From positions 1 to 14,701 of the forward strand of contig JBAUII010000125.1 of NCBI GenBank assembly GCA_049682815.1: 14,701 nt of DNA, read 5' to 3'. The DNA is from DASWID01 sp049682815. Its GTDB lineage: Bacteria; Desulfobacterota_D; UBA1144; Nemesobacterales; CSP1-2. The first letter of the stretch is position 1. Each line of letters begins with the position of its first letter. Below are positions 1 through 8,800 of this stretch, piece after piece. Position numbers and translations under genes: made by a program. Under the pieces are notes generated by a model. It saw only the letters and a list, made by a program, of their open reading frames with translations. It ran no database searches and had not been told where the DNA came from.

Positions 1-2736
1 ATTCATGGTTTCGCCGCAAGGATTCTAAAGGAAAATCCATTTGAGTCTCTGCTGCCACCCAGCTTTTCAATCATAGAAGGTATTGAACGGAGGTTGTTCA
101 TCGAAGAGGCTATTGATGAATTTATCATCAAGCTCTGGGAGTCTCGGGATGAACTTGTGTCTTGGGTACTGGCAGAGGAGGGCTATGACCGCAACAGGGT
201 CAGGGAAAGGCTTTTTTCTATCATTTCTTTGTCTGGTAGGCTCCATATCGATCTTGAGCATCAATGTCAAGTCTTTTCAAAGGATAGAGAATCTAGTCTT
301 GATGGCAATCGTCTGGTAACTACTTTAATACAAAGGGTGAAATCAGACTTGCCAGATTCATCCAACGGCTATGTACAAAGTCGAATAGAATCGGTAAGGA
401 CTAATTCATCTTATCTGTTGAATCGGAATAGCAAGGCTGGCAGGTCTACGCTTCTTTCAGAAATTAAGAATAAGTTGGATACAAACAAAGGGATCCTAGG
501 ACTTAAAGGTGCAAGTGGGTTTGAAAAGGAAGTTGCCGCTTCCTTATTGGAGCTGGTTAACAGCATCTTGGATCTATATGATTCCGAATTGACTGGGAAT
601 TATTTGAAATTGGCTTCACGAACAAATTCATTTGTGACTCGTAAAAAAGCAAAGGCCTCTTACCTCGAATATGAGGACTTACTGAAAGTCTGCCGAAAAT
701 CATTACTTAATAATCGTAGCCTCCTGCGTCGCTACCGCCGCAAATTCAAGTTTATTATGGTGGATGAATTTCAGGACACGGATCCTATACAGTTTGAGAT
801 CATTAAACTTCTCTCCCAGAATGGCGGTGCCAATACGTTTATTGTAGGAGATCCCAAACAATCGATTTTCAGGTTCAGGGGAGGGGACCTGGGAGTTTTC
901 ACCAATATAAAGAAAGATGCGGGCAAGACAGATAAATTCTTAAAAAATTACCGGTCTGATAAATCTTTAATTGACTTCTACAACAGATTCTTCGAGAGGC
1001 TCTTTCATGCGGGTTATGAACATATGGAGGCTACTGTTGAAGCGAATAATAGCGAAAGATTCATAGAGTTTATATTTAGTTTTGATGATGATGCCTCGGA
1101 GTGGAGGAAGAAGGAGGCATCCGGTGTAATGAAAAAGATAGTACAGTTACACGATCATGGGTATGACTACAAAGATATTTCAGTTCTTTGTCGATCGACA
1201 AGCAATATTTATCTGTTGGAAAATGAGCTCCGCAAACACCGTGTTCCCTTCTACTCGTCCAGCGGCAGTGGATTCTTTGGTCGGCAAGAAATACGCGATG
1301 TCGCTGTGTTCATCAGGTATCTTCTAAACCCCAGCGATATGATTTCTGAGGCTTCTGTGCTGAGATCTCCGTTTCTTGGGGCCTCAGATGGTGAGTTGCT
1401 GGCGTATTATACAAATCGAAAATCTGTTGAACATGTAAATGAGTATCTTTTGTTTTTATCAGATCTAAGACAAGAAGCCTTATGTTTCACTCCGTCGGCT
1501 ATGCTGGAGTACATATTGGAAAAAACCTCCTATGCTGCTGCACTACTAGCTCTACCTGAGGGCTTAACGAGATATGCGAATATAAAAAAGCTGATAAACA
1601 TTTTTGGTAGGCTTGAGTCGCTCGGCCATGGAATAGTTGAAATACTGGAATACATAGATAAGAGCGTTTTAGAGGATAGCGAGCCCTTGGCACAGGGGGA
1701 ACTGGAGGAGGAAGACTCGGTTAAGGTTTTAACAGTTCACAAAGCGAAAGGGTTAGAATTCCCTGTTGTGATTCTCATGGATTTAAACCATGGGACAGGC
1801 GGCGGGAATGAGAGTGTTATTGCAAGGAGAGACAGTGGTTTCCTGGTTCGATATGATGGCAGTAATTCTCAACTTTGGGAGACTATCAATGAACTTGAGC
1901 GCAGCGATAACCTGGAAGAAGAGAAGCGATCACTCTACGTTGCTGAGACAAGGGCAAAGGATCTGCTCATTATTTCATTTGGTGGACAAATCAAAAAAGG
2001 CGGGAAAATTAAAATTAATGAGTCGTCGTTTGCAGGTTTATTCAATACCGTTTTTCAGATAGATTCAAATTTAGATGATAAAAGCTTATGTGTGCTGGGG
2101 TTGAATATACCAATATGGAAAACTGAGGATTCTACGCCGTCAGTAGAAGAAGAAAGGATTGGCAGAGAAGTTGAATTAGATACTATCATCGAGAGATTTA
2201 CCGACGTGGATCGTGGCGGATCTTTGTCAGACGATGCGAAGGACGAAAGGATCATTCAGAAACTTGGAGGAAAACCTTCGGAATTGGAGATCGGAACGCT
2301 TATGCACAGGTTTTTGCAGATATGGGACTTTAAAGGGGAAAGCATAAGAAATACGGCGTGCTATGTTCTAAATGAAAGTTATTTCGCTAGCAATTCAGTC
2401 ATGAATAAACTAATTCAATTGGGCGAAGGTTTTTTAAGATCGGAGCTTCTCGAACATATACAAATGGCCCACTCGATTGAAAGGGAGTCTCCTTTTTATG
2501 TTGAAATTGGCGGTAAACCCGAAAGGAGGAAAATTGATCTATTGATAAGACAGAACAATAATATAAGGCTTTTTGATTACAAGTATACTGATCTAAAAAA
2601 CATCAAACCAAACGATATGGAGAAGTACAGGAGTCAGCTGGATCTCTATAGTAAAGCGATTGAAAAAAGGTTCGGAGTTTCTCCCAGGGGAAAGCATCTG
2701 GTGTTTTTGCCAAAGATAGAGCTTATGAGCGTGTGA
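1..2736 (+). CDS. AddA/RecB-like ATP-dependent helicase-nuclease, 5' partial
   Basis: UvrD-family (SF1) helicase with a C-terminal RecB-type nuclease, the arrangement of AddA/RecB enzymes that resect double-strand breaks for recombination. The frame is open from base 1. The first codons read HGFAARILKENPFES, the motif Ic region of AddA-like proteins, so the true start and the Walker A lie upstream and the TTG at 94 is not the start. Visible motifs: VDEFQDT (760-780, motif II), GDPKQSIFRFRGGD (from 847, motif III), NYRSD (motif IV), TVHKAKGLEFP (about 1732-1764, motif V), YVAETRAKDLL (about 1936-1968, motif VI). The nuclease shows GTLMHRF (from 2293), D of KIDLLI (2536), D and K of FDYKYT (2575 and 2581) and YRSQLDLY, so the PD-(D/E)XK site looks complete. 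The stop is TGA at 2734. AddA versus another RecB-like paralogue cannot be settled without the upstream AddB/RecC neighbour. Confidence 0.93.
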   Translation: MHGFAARILKENPFESLLPPSFSIIEGIERRLFIEEAIDEFIIKLWESRDELVSWVLAEEGYDRNRVRERLFSIISLSGRLHIDLEHQCQVFSKDRESSLDGNRLVTTLIQRVKSDLPDSSNGYVQSRIESVRTNSSYLLNRNSKAGRSTLLSEIKNKLDTNKGILGLKGASGFEKEVAASLLELVNSILDLYDSELTGNYLKLASRTNSFVTRKKAKASYLEYEDLLKVCRKSLLNNRSLLRRYRRKFKFIMVDEFQDTDPIQFEIIKLLSQNGGANTFIVGDPKQSIFRFRGGDLGVFTNIKKDAGKTDKFLKNYRSDKSLIDFYNRFFERLFHAGYEHMEATVEANNSERFIEFIFSFDDDASEWRKKEASGVMKKIVQLHDHGYDYKDISVLCRSTSNIYLLENELRKHRVPFYSSSGSGFFGRQEIRDVAVFIRYLLNPSDMISEASVLRSPFLGASDGELLAYYTNRKSVEHVNEYLLFLSDLRQEALCFTPSAMLEYILEKTSYAAALLALPEGLTRYANIKKLINIFGRLESLGHGIVEILEYIDKSVLEDSEPLAQGELEEEDSVKVLTVHKAKGLEFPVVILMDLNHGTGGGNESVIARRDSGFLVRYDGSNSQLWETINELERSDNLEEEKRSLYVAETRAKDLLIISFGGQIKKGGKIKINESSFAGLFNTVFQIDSNLDDKSLCVLGLNIPIWKTEDSTPSVEEERIGREVELDTIIERFTDVDRGGSLSDDAKDERIIQKLGGKPSELEIGTLMHRFLQIWDFKGESIRNTACYVLNESYFASNSVMNKLIQLGEGFLRSELLEHIQMAHSIERESPFYVEIGGKPERRKIDLLIRQNNNIRLFDYKYTDLKNIKPNDMEKYRSQLDLYSKAIEKRFGVSPRGKHLVFLPKIELMSV

Positions 2737-2820
2737 TAGACCATAATCGAGGGCTGTCATGTCCGAGGATCCCCGCCGGGAACATATCGGAACAGGGGTA
2801 AAGGGGTACAATTTAAAAAT

Positions 2821-2880
2821 GTAGGGCCAATCCCCCGGACTGGCGCTTGCATTTAGGGCTTGCGAGGGAGTAGGCCCTTA
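2821..2880. repeat. Degenerate palindromic dispersed repeat
   Basis: The left arm GTAGGGCC-AATCCCC and the reverse complement of the right arm, GTAAGGGCCTACTCCCT, match imperfectly, and the interior has G/C-rich runs with related GCTTGC words. This resembles the common interspersed repeats that begin TGTAGGGG...TCCCC and end CCCCTACA in many environmental bacterial genomes. Family membership is from memory; only the imperfect inverted repeat is seen directly. Only one copy lies in the window. Confidence 0.45.
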
Positions 2881-3029
2881 CAATTCAGCCCAAGATCCAT
2901 GAAAAAGCGATTTCTCAAATTCATTTAAAGTGACGGAGAACTCGACGCCGAGTAAAGGTAGTTAGGAATGACCGGCATGAATCACTGCTTCCTTGTTCAG
3001 GAGTCGTATCGTCGGTTATAAATATATCC

Positions 3030-3059
3030 TTGACAACGTTTTTTGTCATGTGCAATAAT
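3030..3059 (+). promoter_or_regulatory. Sigma-70-like promoter for the FMN reductase gene
   Basis: A perfect -35 TTGACA (3030-3035) is followed after 18 bp by AATAAT (3054-3059), preceded by TG one base upstream (3051-3052), an extended -10 arrangement. Transcription from about 3066 would leave a leader of roughly 150 nt before the ATG at 3214. An inverted repeat sits between the two boxes. Confidence 0.55.
3031..3048. promoter_or_regulatory. Candidate operator 1 (TGACAA-N6-TTGTCA)
   Basis: A perfect 6-bp inverted repeat with a 6-bp spacer overlaps the -35 box and fills most of the -35/-10 spacer, where a bound repressor would block RNA polymerase. Its GACAA/TTGTC half-sites recur in the palindrome at 3153-3162. 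Confidence 0.35.
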
Positions 3060-3152
3060 GCCATTTGACGGGGTTCCTAAATTATAGGATCATTCCAATA
3101 ACTTGGGCCGTGTTAGTTTTATGACTGATTGATCGTTTAAATGCATAGTGTT

Positions 3153-3162
3153 TTGTCGACAA
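3153..3162. promoter_or_regulatory. Candidate operator 2 (TTGTCGACAA palindrome)
   Basis: This perfect 10-bp palindrome is built from the same TTGTC/GACAA half-sites as the repeat at 3031-3048, but in the opposite arrangement. It lies in the leader region of the FMN reductase gene. A role as a regulator site is inference. Confidence 0.25.
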
Positions 3163-3177
3163 GATTAATTAAGATTG

Positions 3178-3187
3178 ATTGATCAAT
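3178..3187. promoter_or_regulatory. ATTGATCAAT palindrome just upstream of the RBS
   Basis: A perfect 10-bp palindrome ends 13 bases before the AGGAGG of the next gene. The nonamer TGATTGATC that overlaps it (3176-3184) also occurs exactly 50 bp upstream (3126-3134). The function is unknown. Confidence 0.2.
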
Positions 3188-3213
3188 AATGAAAGAGATC
3201 AGGAGGATCGATT

Positions 3214-3783
3214 ATGGGTTCAGAAAGACCATTATTCATACCAGTGATTCTTGGAACCCCCAGGCAGGGGCGAATGAGTGAGAATGCGGCGACGTTTATT
3301 CGTGGCGAGGTGTCAAAGCGTGAAGGTGTTGAAACTGAACTAATCGATGTCAGGGATATTCCGCTTTCTTTAAACGATGCCGGAGAACAGATAAAGGATC
3401 CACAATTTTCAGAAACAGTCTCAAGGGCAGATGCGCTGATCCTTGTGATCCCTGAATATAATCACGGTTATCCTGGCCCGATGAAGCATTTGCTCGATAC
3501 CAACCTCAAGGAGTATATACATAAGGCCGTGGGACTCTGTGGGGTTTCTGCCGGTCCATTTGGAGGTTCGAGGGTCATTGAAAACCTTCTACCAGTGATG
3601 AGAGAATTGGGACTAGTTACTATTTTTTGGGATGTTAACTTCTCTCAAGTTCAAAATGTTTTCGACAGCAATGGGAAATTGCTAGATCAGGCCTTTGTAA
3701 GACGCGCAGAAAAATTTCTAAAGGAACTTATATGGATGGCCAAGGTCCTAAGATATGGTCGGGAGAACATATCCATCGATTGA
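3214..3783 (+). CDS. NADPH-dependent FMN reductase family protein
   Basis: A 189-residue flavodoxin-fold protein of the NADPH-dependent FMN reductase family (chromate, quinone or azo reductase-like). Such enzymes use NAD(P)H to reduce flavin or small electrophilic acceptors in the cytoplasm. GTPRQGRMS (residues 14-22) is the FMN phosphate-binding loop; PEYNHGYPGPMKHLLD (80-95) is the family signature over the isoalloxazine; GGSR (117-120) follows in the usual place. Length is typical. The start is fixed by AGGAGG at 3201-3206, seven bases before the ATG. The substrate cannot be read from the sequence. Its own promoter and palindromes upstream suggest inducible expression, and the two following genes may be co-transcribed. 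Confidence 0.92.
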   Translation: MGSERPLFIPVILGTPRQGRMSENAATFIRGEVSKREGVETELIDVRDIPLSLNDAGEQIKDPQFSETVSRADALILVIPEYNHGYPGPMKHLLDTNLKEYIHKAVGLCGVSAGPFGGSRVIENLLPVMRELGLVTIFWDVNFSQVQNVFDSNGKLLDQAFVRRAEKFLKELIWMAKVLRYGRENISID

Positions 3784-3856
3784 AAACAGGGATTAAAAAA
3801 TTAATGAAATAATAATCAAAAACAAATAAATTACTTAAGCCAAACGAGGAGGATAT

Positions 3857-4051
3857 ATGTCTGAACAAATCAAGAGGCAATGTGATAAATGTGGCGTGGA
3901 CATGAACCATAATGCTGAGAAGATCGATTACACCGGCTGCCTGGATGATCCTGATTCTATTGACCTTGATTTTGGTGGCATACTTGAGGAGGTTTACACC
4001 TGTCCGGAATGTGGAAAAACAGATATGTTTAGGTCGATGCCGGGTCAATAA
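3857..4051 (+). CDS. Small zinc-ribbon-like protein
   Basis: A 64-residue protein with two CxxC knuckles, CDKC (C9, C12) and CPEC (C49, C52), spaced like a rubredoxin or zinc ribbon and followed by GKTDMFRSMPGQ; C28 and H18 are additional possible ligands. The segment between the knuckles is acidic (LDDPDSIDLDF). It begins at an ATG four bases after AGGAGG (3847-3852), which strongly supports translation. It lies 73 bp after the FMN reductase gene in the same direction. I do not recognise a named family; a structural zinc site or a small electron carrier are both possible, the former more likely because the CPECG knuckle is ribbon-like. Confidence 0.75.
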   Translation: MSEQIKRQCDKCGVDMNHNAEKIDYTGCLDDPDSIDLDFGGILEEVYTCPECGKTDMFRSMPGQ

Positions 4052-4164
4052 TAATCGGAACTCATTTATGTCGCAGTATGTGTAAAAATCTTTTGGGTTT
4101 CTCACGGAGTCGTGTATCGAAGTTCCTTCGTGATAGAATGTGGAAAATCTGGAGGTGATTACTA

Positions 4165-5511
4165 ATGTCTCTGAAAAAGAGCGATCTTGCCACCCTGAAC
4201 GAGCAGCTGAAACATCATATGGGAATAATAATGAAATGTACGTTGCCATCGGCTAAATATGGGAAATTGCTTCTAGCGTCTCCACCTGATTCGAGATACC
4301 CATACATCTATCCAAGGGATACGAGTTGTGCTGTTCAATTGTTCAGGCGTCTGGCCGGCTCTCACAATGGTTACGACGTAGCTGATCAGGCATTTGAGAT
4401 CATCAAGTCTATGGCAGCATTCATGAAGGATTGCCTATCGACCTATGGGTGCTGGGGTCAGCGGTACAGCATAGAGGGAGATGACAAGAGTATATATAGA
4501 CAAGAGGACAACGTTGCGCACGGAATATCGATCATTTGTAATTATTTGTTGACCGCCAACTACTTAAAGAAAGACATCGAGAATCTGGAAGATTATCTAC
4601 AATGTGTGAATGGTGCGCTGGATTATAGCATGAGATATTCGTACACAAAGGAATTAAATCTATTCTATTCAACTACCTCGGTTCATGAGTCTTCCATGGA
4701 AGAGGGATATACCTGCTGGGTCAACTTTTCCTATCTCTATGCCTTTTCGCTGGCCTGTGAAGTGGCCTCACTCTTAGATGGAAGGGACATAATATCAAGG
4801 GATCACCTGAGTTTCAGAAAACAATTTTTGTACTCTGTTAGTGAACTCTTCATGTCGGGCCACAGATATGTGAGGCGCATAGAACCCCAGGGCAGTATGG
4901 ATATGCGTCCAGATTTCACTCTCCTGAGTCCATTTTATTATGGTTTTCTGCACTACAAGCACGAGATGGAAAACAGTATCCAGTACATCGAAAAACAGCT
5001 ATGGGATCCGGAACTCGGAATGATCATGAGATACCTGCCATTCTATAGGGATTTTGCAACTCATATCCATGCAGGAAATGGTCCCTGGACGCAGTACACA
5101 GCCATTCTGGCACAATACCACTATTGGAAGGGCGATAACAAGCGGGGAGATGAATTGCTCGGTATGATTGATAAATATAAGGATGAGAAAGGGGACATTC
5201 CGGAGCATCTGTCCACGGTTCAGAGGTATGAGGAGTTTATGGAGAAGGAATGGAAGACCGGGACAGATTTTAATAAGGAGTTCTACAGGCCGATTCTGCT
5301 TGAGGATGTTGATTTCAATAAGATTCTAGAAGAGGCCAACAATATGTCGAGATCCTACGAAGAGACGGGGAAAAGGTGCACATTCAGGGATGAAACCAGC
5401 AGCGAGGGGGGTTACATTCAATTCTCGAAACCGCTTATGTGGTCGCACGTGGAGTACGCCCGCGCACTTCTAGTCAGGGCTGGTGATTGGTGGAAACTGC
5501 ATCAGCAATAG
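4165..5511 (+). CDS. GH15 glucoamylase-like protein
   Basis: A 448-residue (alpha/alpha)6-barrel protein resembling the glycoside hydrolase family 15 catalytic domain, which releases glucose (or acts on trehalose or related alpha-glucosides) from non-reducing ends. YPRDTS (around residues 49-54) matches the family WPRD substrate-site motif. HESSMEEGYTCW (174-185) lies where GH15 carries WEE with the general acid (candidates E175, E179 or E180). GPWTQY (306-311) is the typical barrel segment. IPEHLS (345-350) carries the candidate general base E347, and PLMWSHVEYARAL (423-435) is the C-terminal LTWSHA-like motif. No signal peptide or starch-binding domain is visible, so it is probably cytoplasmic. 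The start has GGAGGTGATT (4151-4160), an almost ideal anti-SD match. The N-terminal beta domain of many bacterial glucoamylases is absent, so the substrate is uncertain. Confidence 0.82.
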   Translation: MSLKKSDLATLNEQLKHHMGIIMKCTLPSAKYGKLLLASPPDSRYPYIYPRDTSCAVQLFRRLAGSHNGYDVADQAFEIIKSMAAFMKDCLSTYGCWGQRYSIEGDDKSIYRQEDNVAHGISIICNYLLTANYLKKDIENLEDYLQCVNGALDYSMRYSYTKELNLFYSTTSVHESSMEEGYTCWVNFSYLYAFSLACEVASLLDGRDIISRDHLSFRKQFLYSVSELFMSGHRYVRRIEPQGSMDMRPDFTLLSPFYYGFLHYKHEMENSIQYIEKQLWDPELGMIMRYLPFYRDFATHIHAGNGPWTQYTAILAQYHYWKGDNKRGDELLGMIDKYKDEKGDIPEHLSTVQRYEEFMEKEWKTGTDFNKEFYRPILLEDVDFNKILEEANNMSRSYEETGKRCTFRDETSSEGGYIQFSKPLMWSHVEYARALLVRAGDWWKLHQQ

Positions 5512-5808
5512 TACGACATGCATAACACCTAGCTGTGAACTATGAAGTAATTGATGCCCGGGATCTGGATCAACCGGCAGCCGTTAACGAAAGTTTTAAA
5601 ATAATTTATAGAACTTGCGACTGTTTATTAAATGATTTGTCTAAACAAAATCGAAAAACCGCTGACCGTCTTATCCATTCAAGTAGGCTGGTTAATGTGA
5701 TAAATCAATTCTCCAGCCCCCTTTTTCAAATTAACCAGAGATTGTGTAACCTATAGGGAGTGAGCAACCTCTCGGTTTCTGGAGGGTTGATGTTTTGGTG
5801 GATCATAA
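5512..5808. other. Intergenic gap of 297 bp between GH15 and the sensor gene
   Basis: No supported gene. A GTG-initiated frame of 73 codons (5535-5756) has no ribosome binding site and no recognisable motif, so I do not accept it. The 3' end holds a hairpin over a GGAGGG sequence and a 10-codon ORF. No clear terminator or promoter hexamer pair stands out. Confidence 0.5.
5765..5789 (+). promoter_or_regulatory. Hairpin covering GGAGGG upstream of the sensor gene
   Basis: CAACCTC (5765-5771) can pair with GAGGGTTG (5782-5789) with one bulged G, enclosing a pyrimidine-rich loop and burying the GGAGGG at 5781-5786. That Shine-Dalgarno sequence lies three bases before an ATG at 5790 opening a ten-codon frame (MFWWIINEKS, stop at 5820-5822) that overlaps the sensor start at 5809. 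A translational-coupling role is inference. Confidence 0.3.
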
Positions 5809-8800
5809 ATGAAAAGAGTTAAAAATACGCAAAACCAGAGACAAAGTGAGCCAACTCCGACCAAGCGTATGAGGGGTAATAGGTCCTCTGAAAGTTATTC
5901 GACGTCATCTAAAAATTTGATCGAGGGTAAGCGGAAAGCGAAAGATTCCAAAAATAAATTGATTGATATCGAAAAACGTCTTAGAAAACAGAATGAGGTC
6001 CTGGTGAAAATCGCTAAGAGCAGATTCATGGAGAAGGGGGATTTGAAGAATGCCCTGACGGAAATAATAGAAGCATCTGCTAAGACTCTGGGAGTGGATA
6101 GGGTTAACGTATGGCTTTACAATTACGATCGCTCGAAGATATATTGCATTGACCATTATGAAATGAGTTCAAACCAACACTCAAAGGGAGTTGAATTAGC
6201 TTCCGCGGATTATCCATCGTACTTTGAAGCATTGGAAAAAGAAAGGATCATCGCTGCTCACGATGCACATACCGATCCCAAGACGAAAGAGTTTTCACAA
6301 TCATATTTGCTACCAAACCGGATTAGTTCGCTCTTAGATGCTCCAGTATGGAAAGGCGGGAAAATGATTGGTCTGGTTTGTCACGAGCATGTAGGACCAG
6401 CGCGTACATGGACAAACGAGGATCAAACCTTTGCGGCATCTATTGCTGATTTTATATCGCTGGCTTTTGAATCTAGAGACCGCAAGCAAATAGAAGCGGA
6501 ACTGGAGGAGTCCCATTCGCTTTTAATTGCGACCCTCGAATCGACCGCGGACGGGATTCTAGTGGTTGATAGAGAAGGGAAAATAATAAGATTCAATAGA
6601 AAATTCGTCGATATGTGGAATATCCCTGATACCATTATTGAGTCGAAAGATGACAATATGGCATTAGAATACGTCTTGAAACAGCTAAAAGAACCAGAAC
6701 GGTTTGTTTCAAAGGTAAAGGAATTATATGATCAACCTGAATCCGAAAGTTATGATCTGTTGGAGTTTAAGGATCGAAGGTACTTCGAGCGCTATTCTAA
6801 ACCACAGGTGATTGGCAATAATATAATCGGGAGGGTTTGGAGCTTTCGGGATGTTACGAATCATAAACGAGCTGAACAAGCTCTTCGTGAAAGCGAAGAG
6901 CGTTATCGTACCCTTGTTGAACATACATATGATTTAATTAGCGAGGCAGGTATCGACGGACGCTTTTTATACCTGAGTGCTAATCATAAAGAGATCCTAG
7001 GTTACGAACCAGAGGATCTCGAGGGCAAAAATATTTTTGAGAATATTCATCCAGATGATAGTGAAACTGTAAAGCGGGAATTTCAGAGAATAATGGAAAC
7101 ATTCTCCTCTGGTCACGTGGAATTCAGAATCAAACACAAAAACGGGGAATGGAGATGGATTGAAAGCTCTGGCAAACCATTGAAGACTGCCAATGGAGAG
7201 GTCCGAGCTGTGATTGCCTCACGTGACATAACTGAGAAAAAGATTGCTGAAGAAGCACTCAAAGAGAGCCTTTCGCTGCTATCAAGAAAAAACCGATATG
7301 AGACTATAATAGGCTCTGTCACACGGAGCGTTCACCAATCCATTGATTTTCAAGAAGTGCTAGAGAATGCAGTCGAGTCCATGAGTAGCAATATAGCCGG
7401 AGCCGAAAATGTGGGCATCTGGCTTGTCGAGGGAAAAGACGCCGTTTTGAAAGCATATAGAGGATTCCCCAATTGGTTTGTAGAACGTTTAAGTAGAATT
7501 CCATACCCCAAAGGGGTAACCTGGAAGACAATCGCGGAGGACAAGCCATTATATTCTGCGAATATCGAAAAAGATAAAGTCATCGGGCCCGCCGGGATTG
7601 AATTGGGTACAAAGAGTTATCTGTCCATGCCTATACACTTTGGGGGTAAAACCGTAGGTGCGATAAACATAAATTCACTCAAGGAGAGTGCCTTTGACAA
7701 AGAAGAGTTAAACCTGCTTGAGATTATTTCGCAGCAGATAGAAGTCGCAATTAACAATGCTAAACAGGCTGAAGCGTTGCTTGAGTCGGACAGGGCACTC
7801 AGGGAAAGCCTTGATCAATTATCTAAAAAGAACAGGTATGAGACTATCATCAGCACGGTGACCAGAAGTGTTCACCAGTCAACGAATCTCGAGGACGTTA
7901 TGGATAACGCCGTACAATCAATCAGCGAAAATATAGATGGAGCGGACAGTGTAGCAATTTACATAGTAGAAGGGGAGGAAGCTGTGTTAAAAGCTCAGCG
8001 GGGTTACAGCGATTGGTATATTCAGCGAGTTGGGAGAATTCCATATCCAAAGGGATATGCTTGGAAGGTTATTATGGACGAGCGTTATAGATATTGTGCG
8101 GATGTGGATCAAGATACGGTCATCGGTCCTGCCGGTAGGGAGTTTGGCATAAAGAGCTATTTATCCATGCCAATTTTATACGAAGGTAAAACGATTGGAG
8201 TCATTAATATAAATTCGCTCCAGAAAGATGCCTTTGATGAGGATGAGTTGAAACTCCTGGAAATAGTGAGGGCACAAATTACGGTAGCATTAAGTAATGC
8301 CAGACAGAAAGGAGCGCTGGAAGAGGCGCTTTCAGAGGTCGAGAGATTAAAAGGTCGGCTGCTGGACGAAAGTGGAAATATACAGGGTGGCTTTGAAAGC
8401 AGCCACATTTTTAAAGATGTGAAAGGCAAGAGCATCTTACTTCAAAGGTCACTTTTTAAGGTTTACCAATATGCTTCATCTGATTCAGCGATATTAATTC
8501 AGGGTGAGACTGGTACTGGAAAGGAACTGATAGCAAAATCTGTTCATGAGATTAGCCCTAGGAGTCAGAGTCCGTTTGTTCGCGTAAACTGTGAAGAATT
8601 GCCTAAAGAAACAATTGAATTGGAGCTATTCGGACACGAGGCCAGGGGTTCGGTTACGGGTGCACTCTCCATCAGGATTGGTCGATTTGAAATGGCAAAT
8701 AATGGAACTATCTATCTGGAGGAGATTGGCGCAATACCACTGGAACTACAGTACGGGTTACTTAGGATAATTCAGGACGGGGTGTTTACTAGATCTACAA

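Larger units (their letters stand above)
2737..3213. other. Intergenic region of 477 bp: repeat, then promoter/operator region
   Basis: No credible gene is present; the only ATG ORFs are a few codons long, such as the nine-codon frame at about 2899. The first half carries a degenerate palindromic repeat (2821-2880). A weak 5-bp hairpin, ACTCG/CGAGT at 2940-2953, has no U-tract and does not make a convincing terminator for the helicase gene. The second half is AT-rich and holds a sigma-70-like promoter and three palindromes before the FMN reductase gene. Confidence 0.6.

Noticed and set aside
94..96. TTG as start of the helicase-nuclease gene
   Set aside because: The frame is open to base 1 and encodes conserved AddA-like sequence before it, so the gene continues upstream of the window.
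2940..2953. ACTCG/CGAGT hairpin as terminator of the helicase gene
   Set aside because: The stem is short, lies about 200 bp after the stop and is not followed by a T-run.
4052..4164. TCACG/CGTGA inverted words as terminator between the zinc-ribbon and GH15 genes
   Set aside because: The 5-bp arms are far apart and no T-tract follows, so co-transcription remains as likely.
5535..5756. 73-codon GTG-initiated + strand frame
   Set aside because: It has no ribosome binding site and no recognisable motif, and a frame of this length is expected by chance in AT-rich intergenic DNA.
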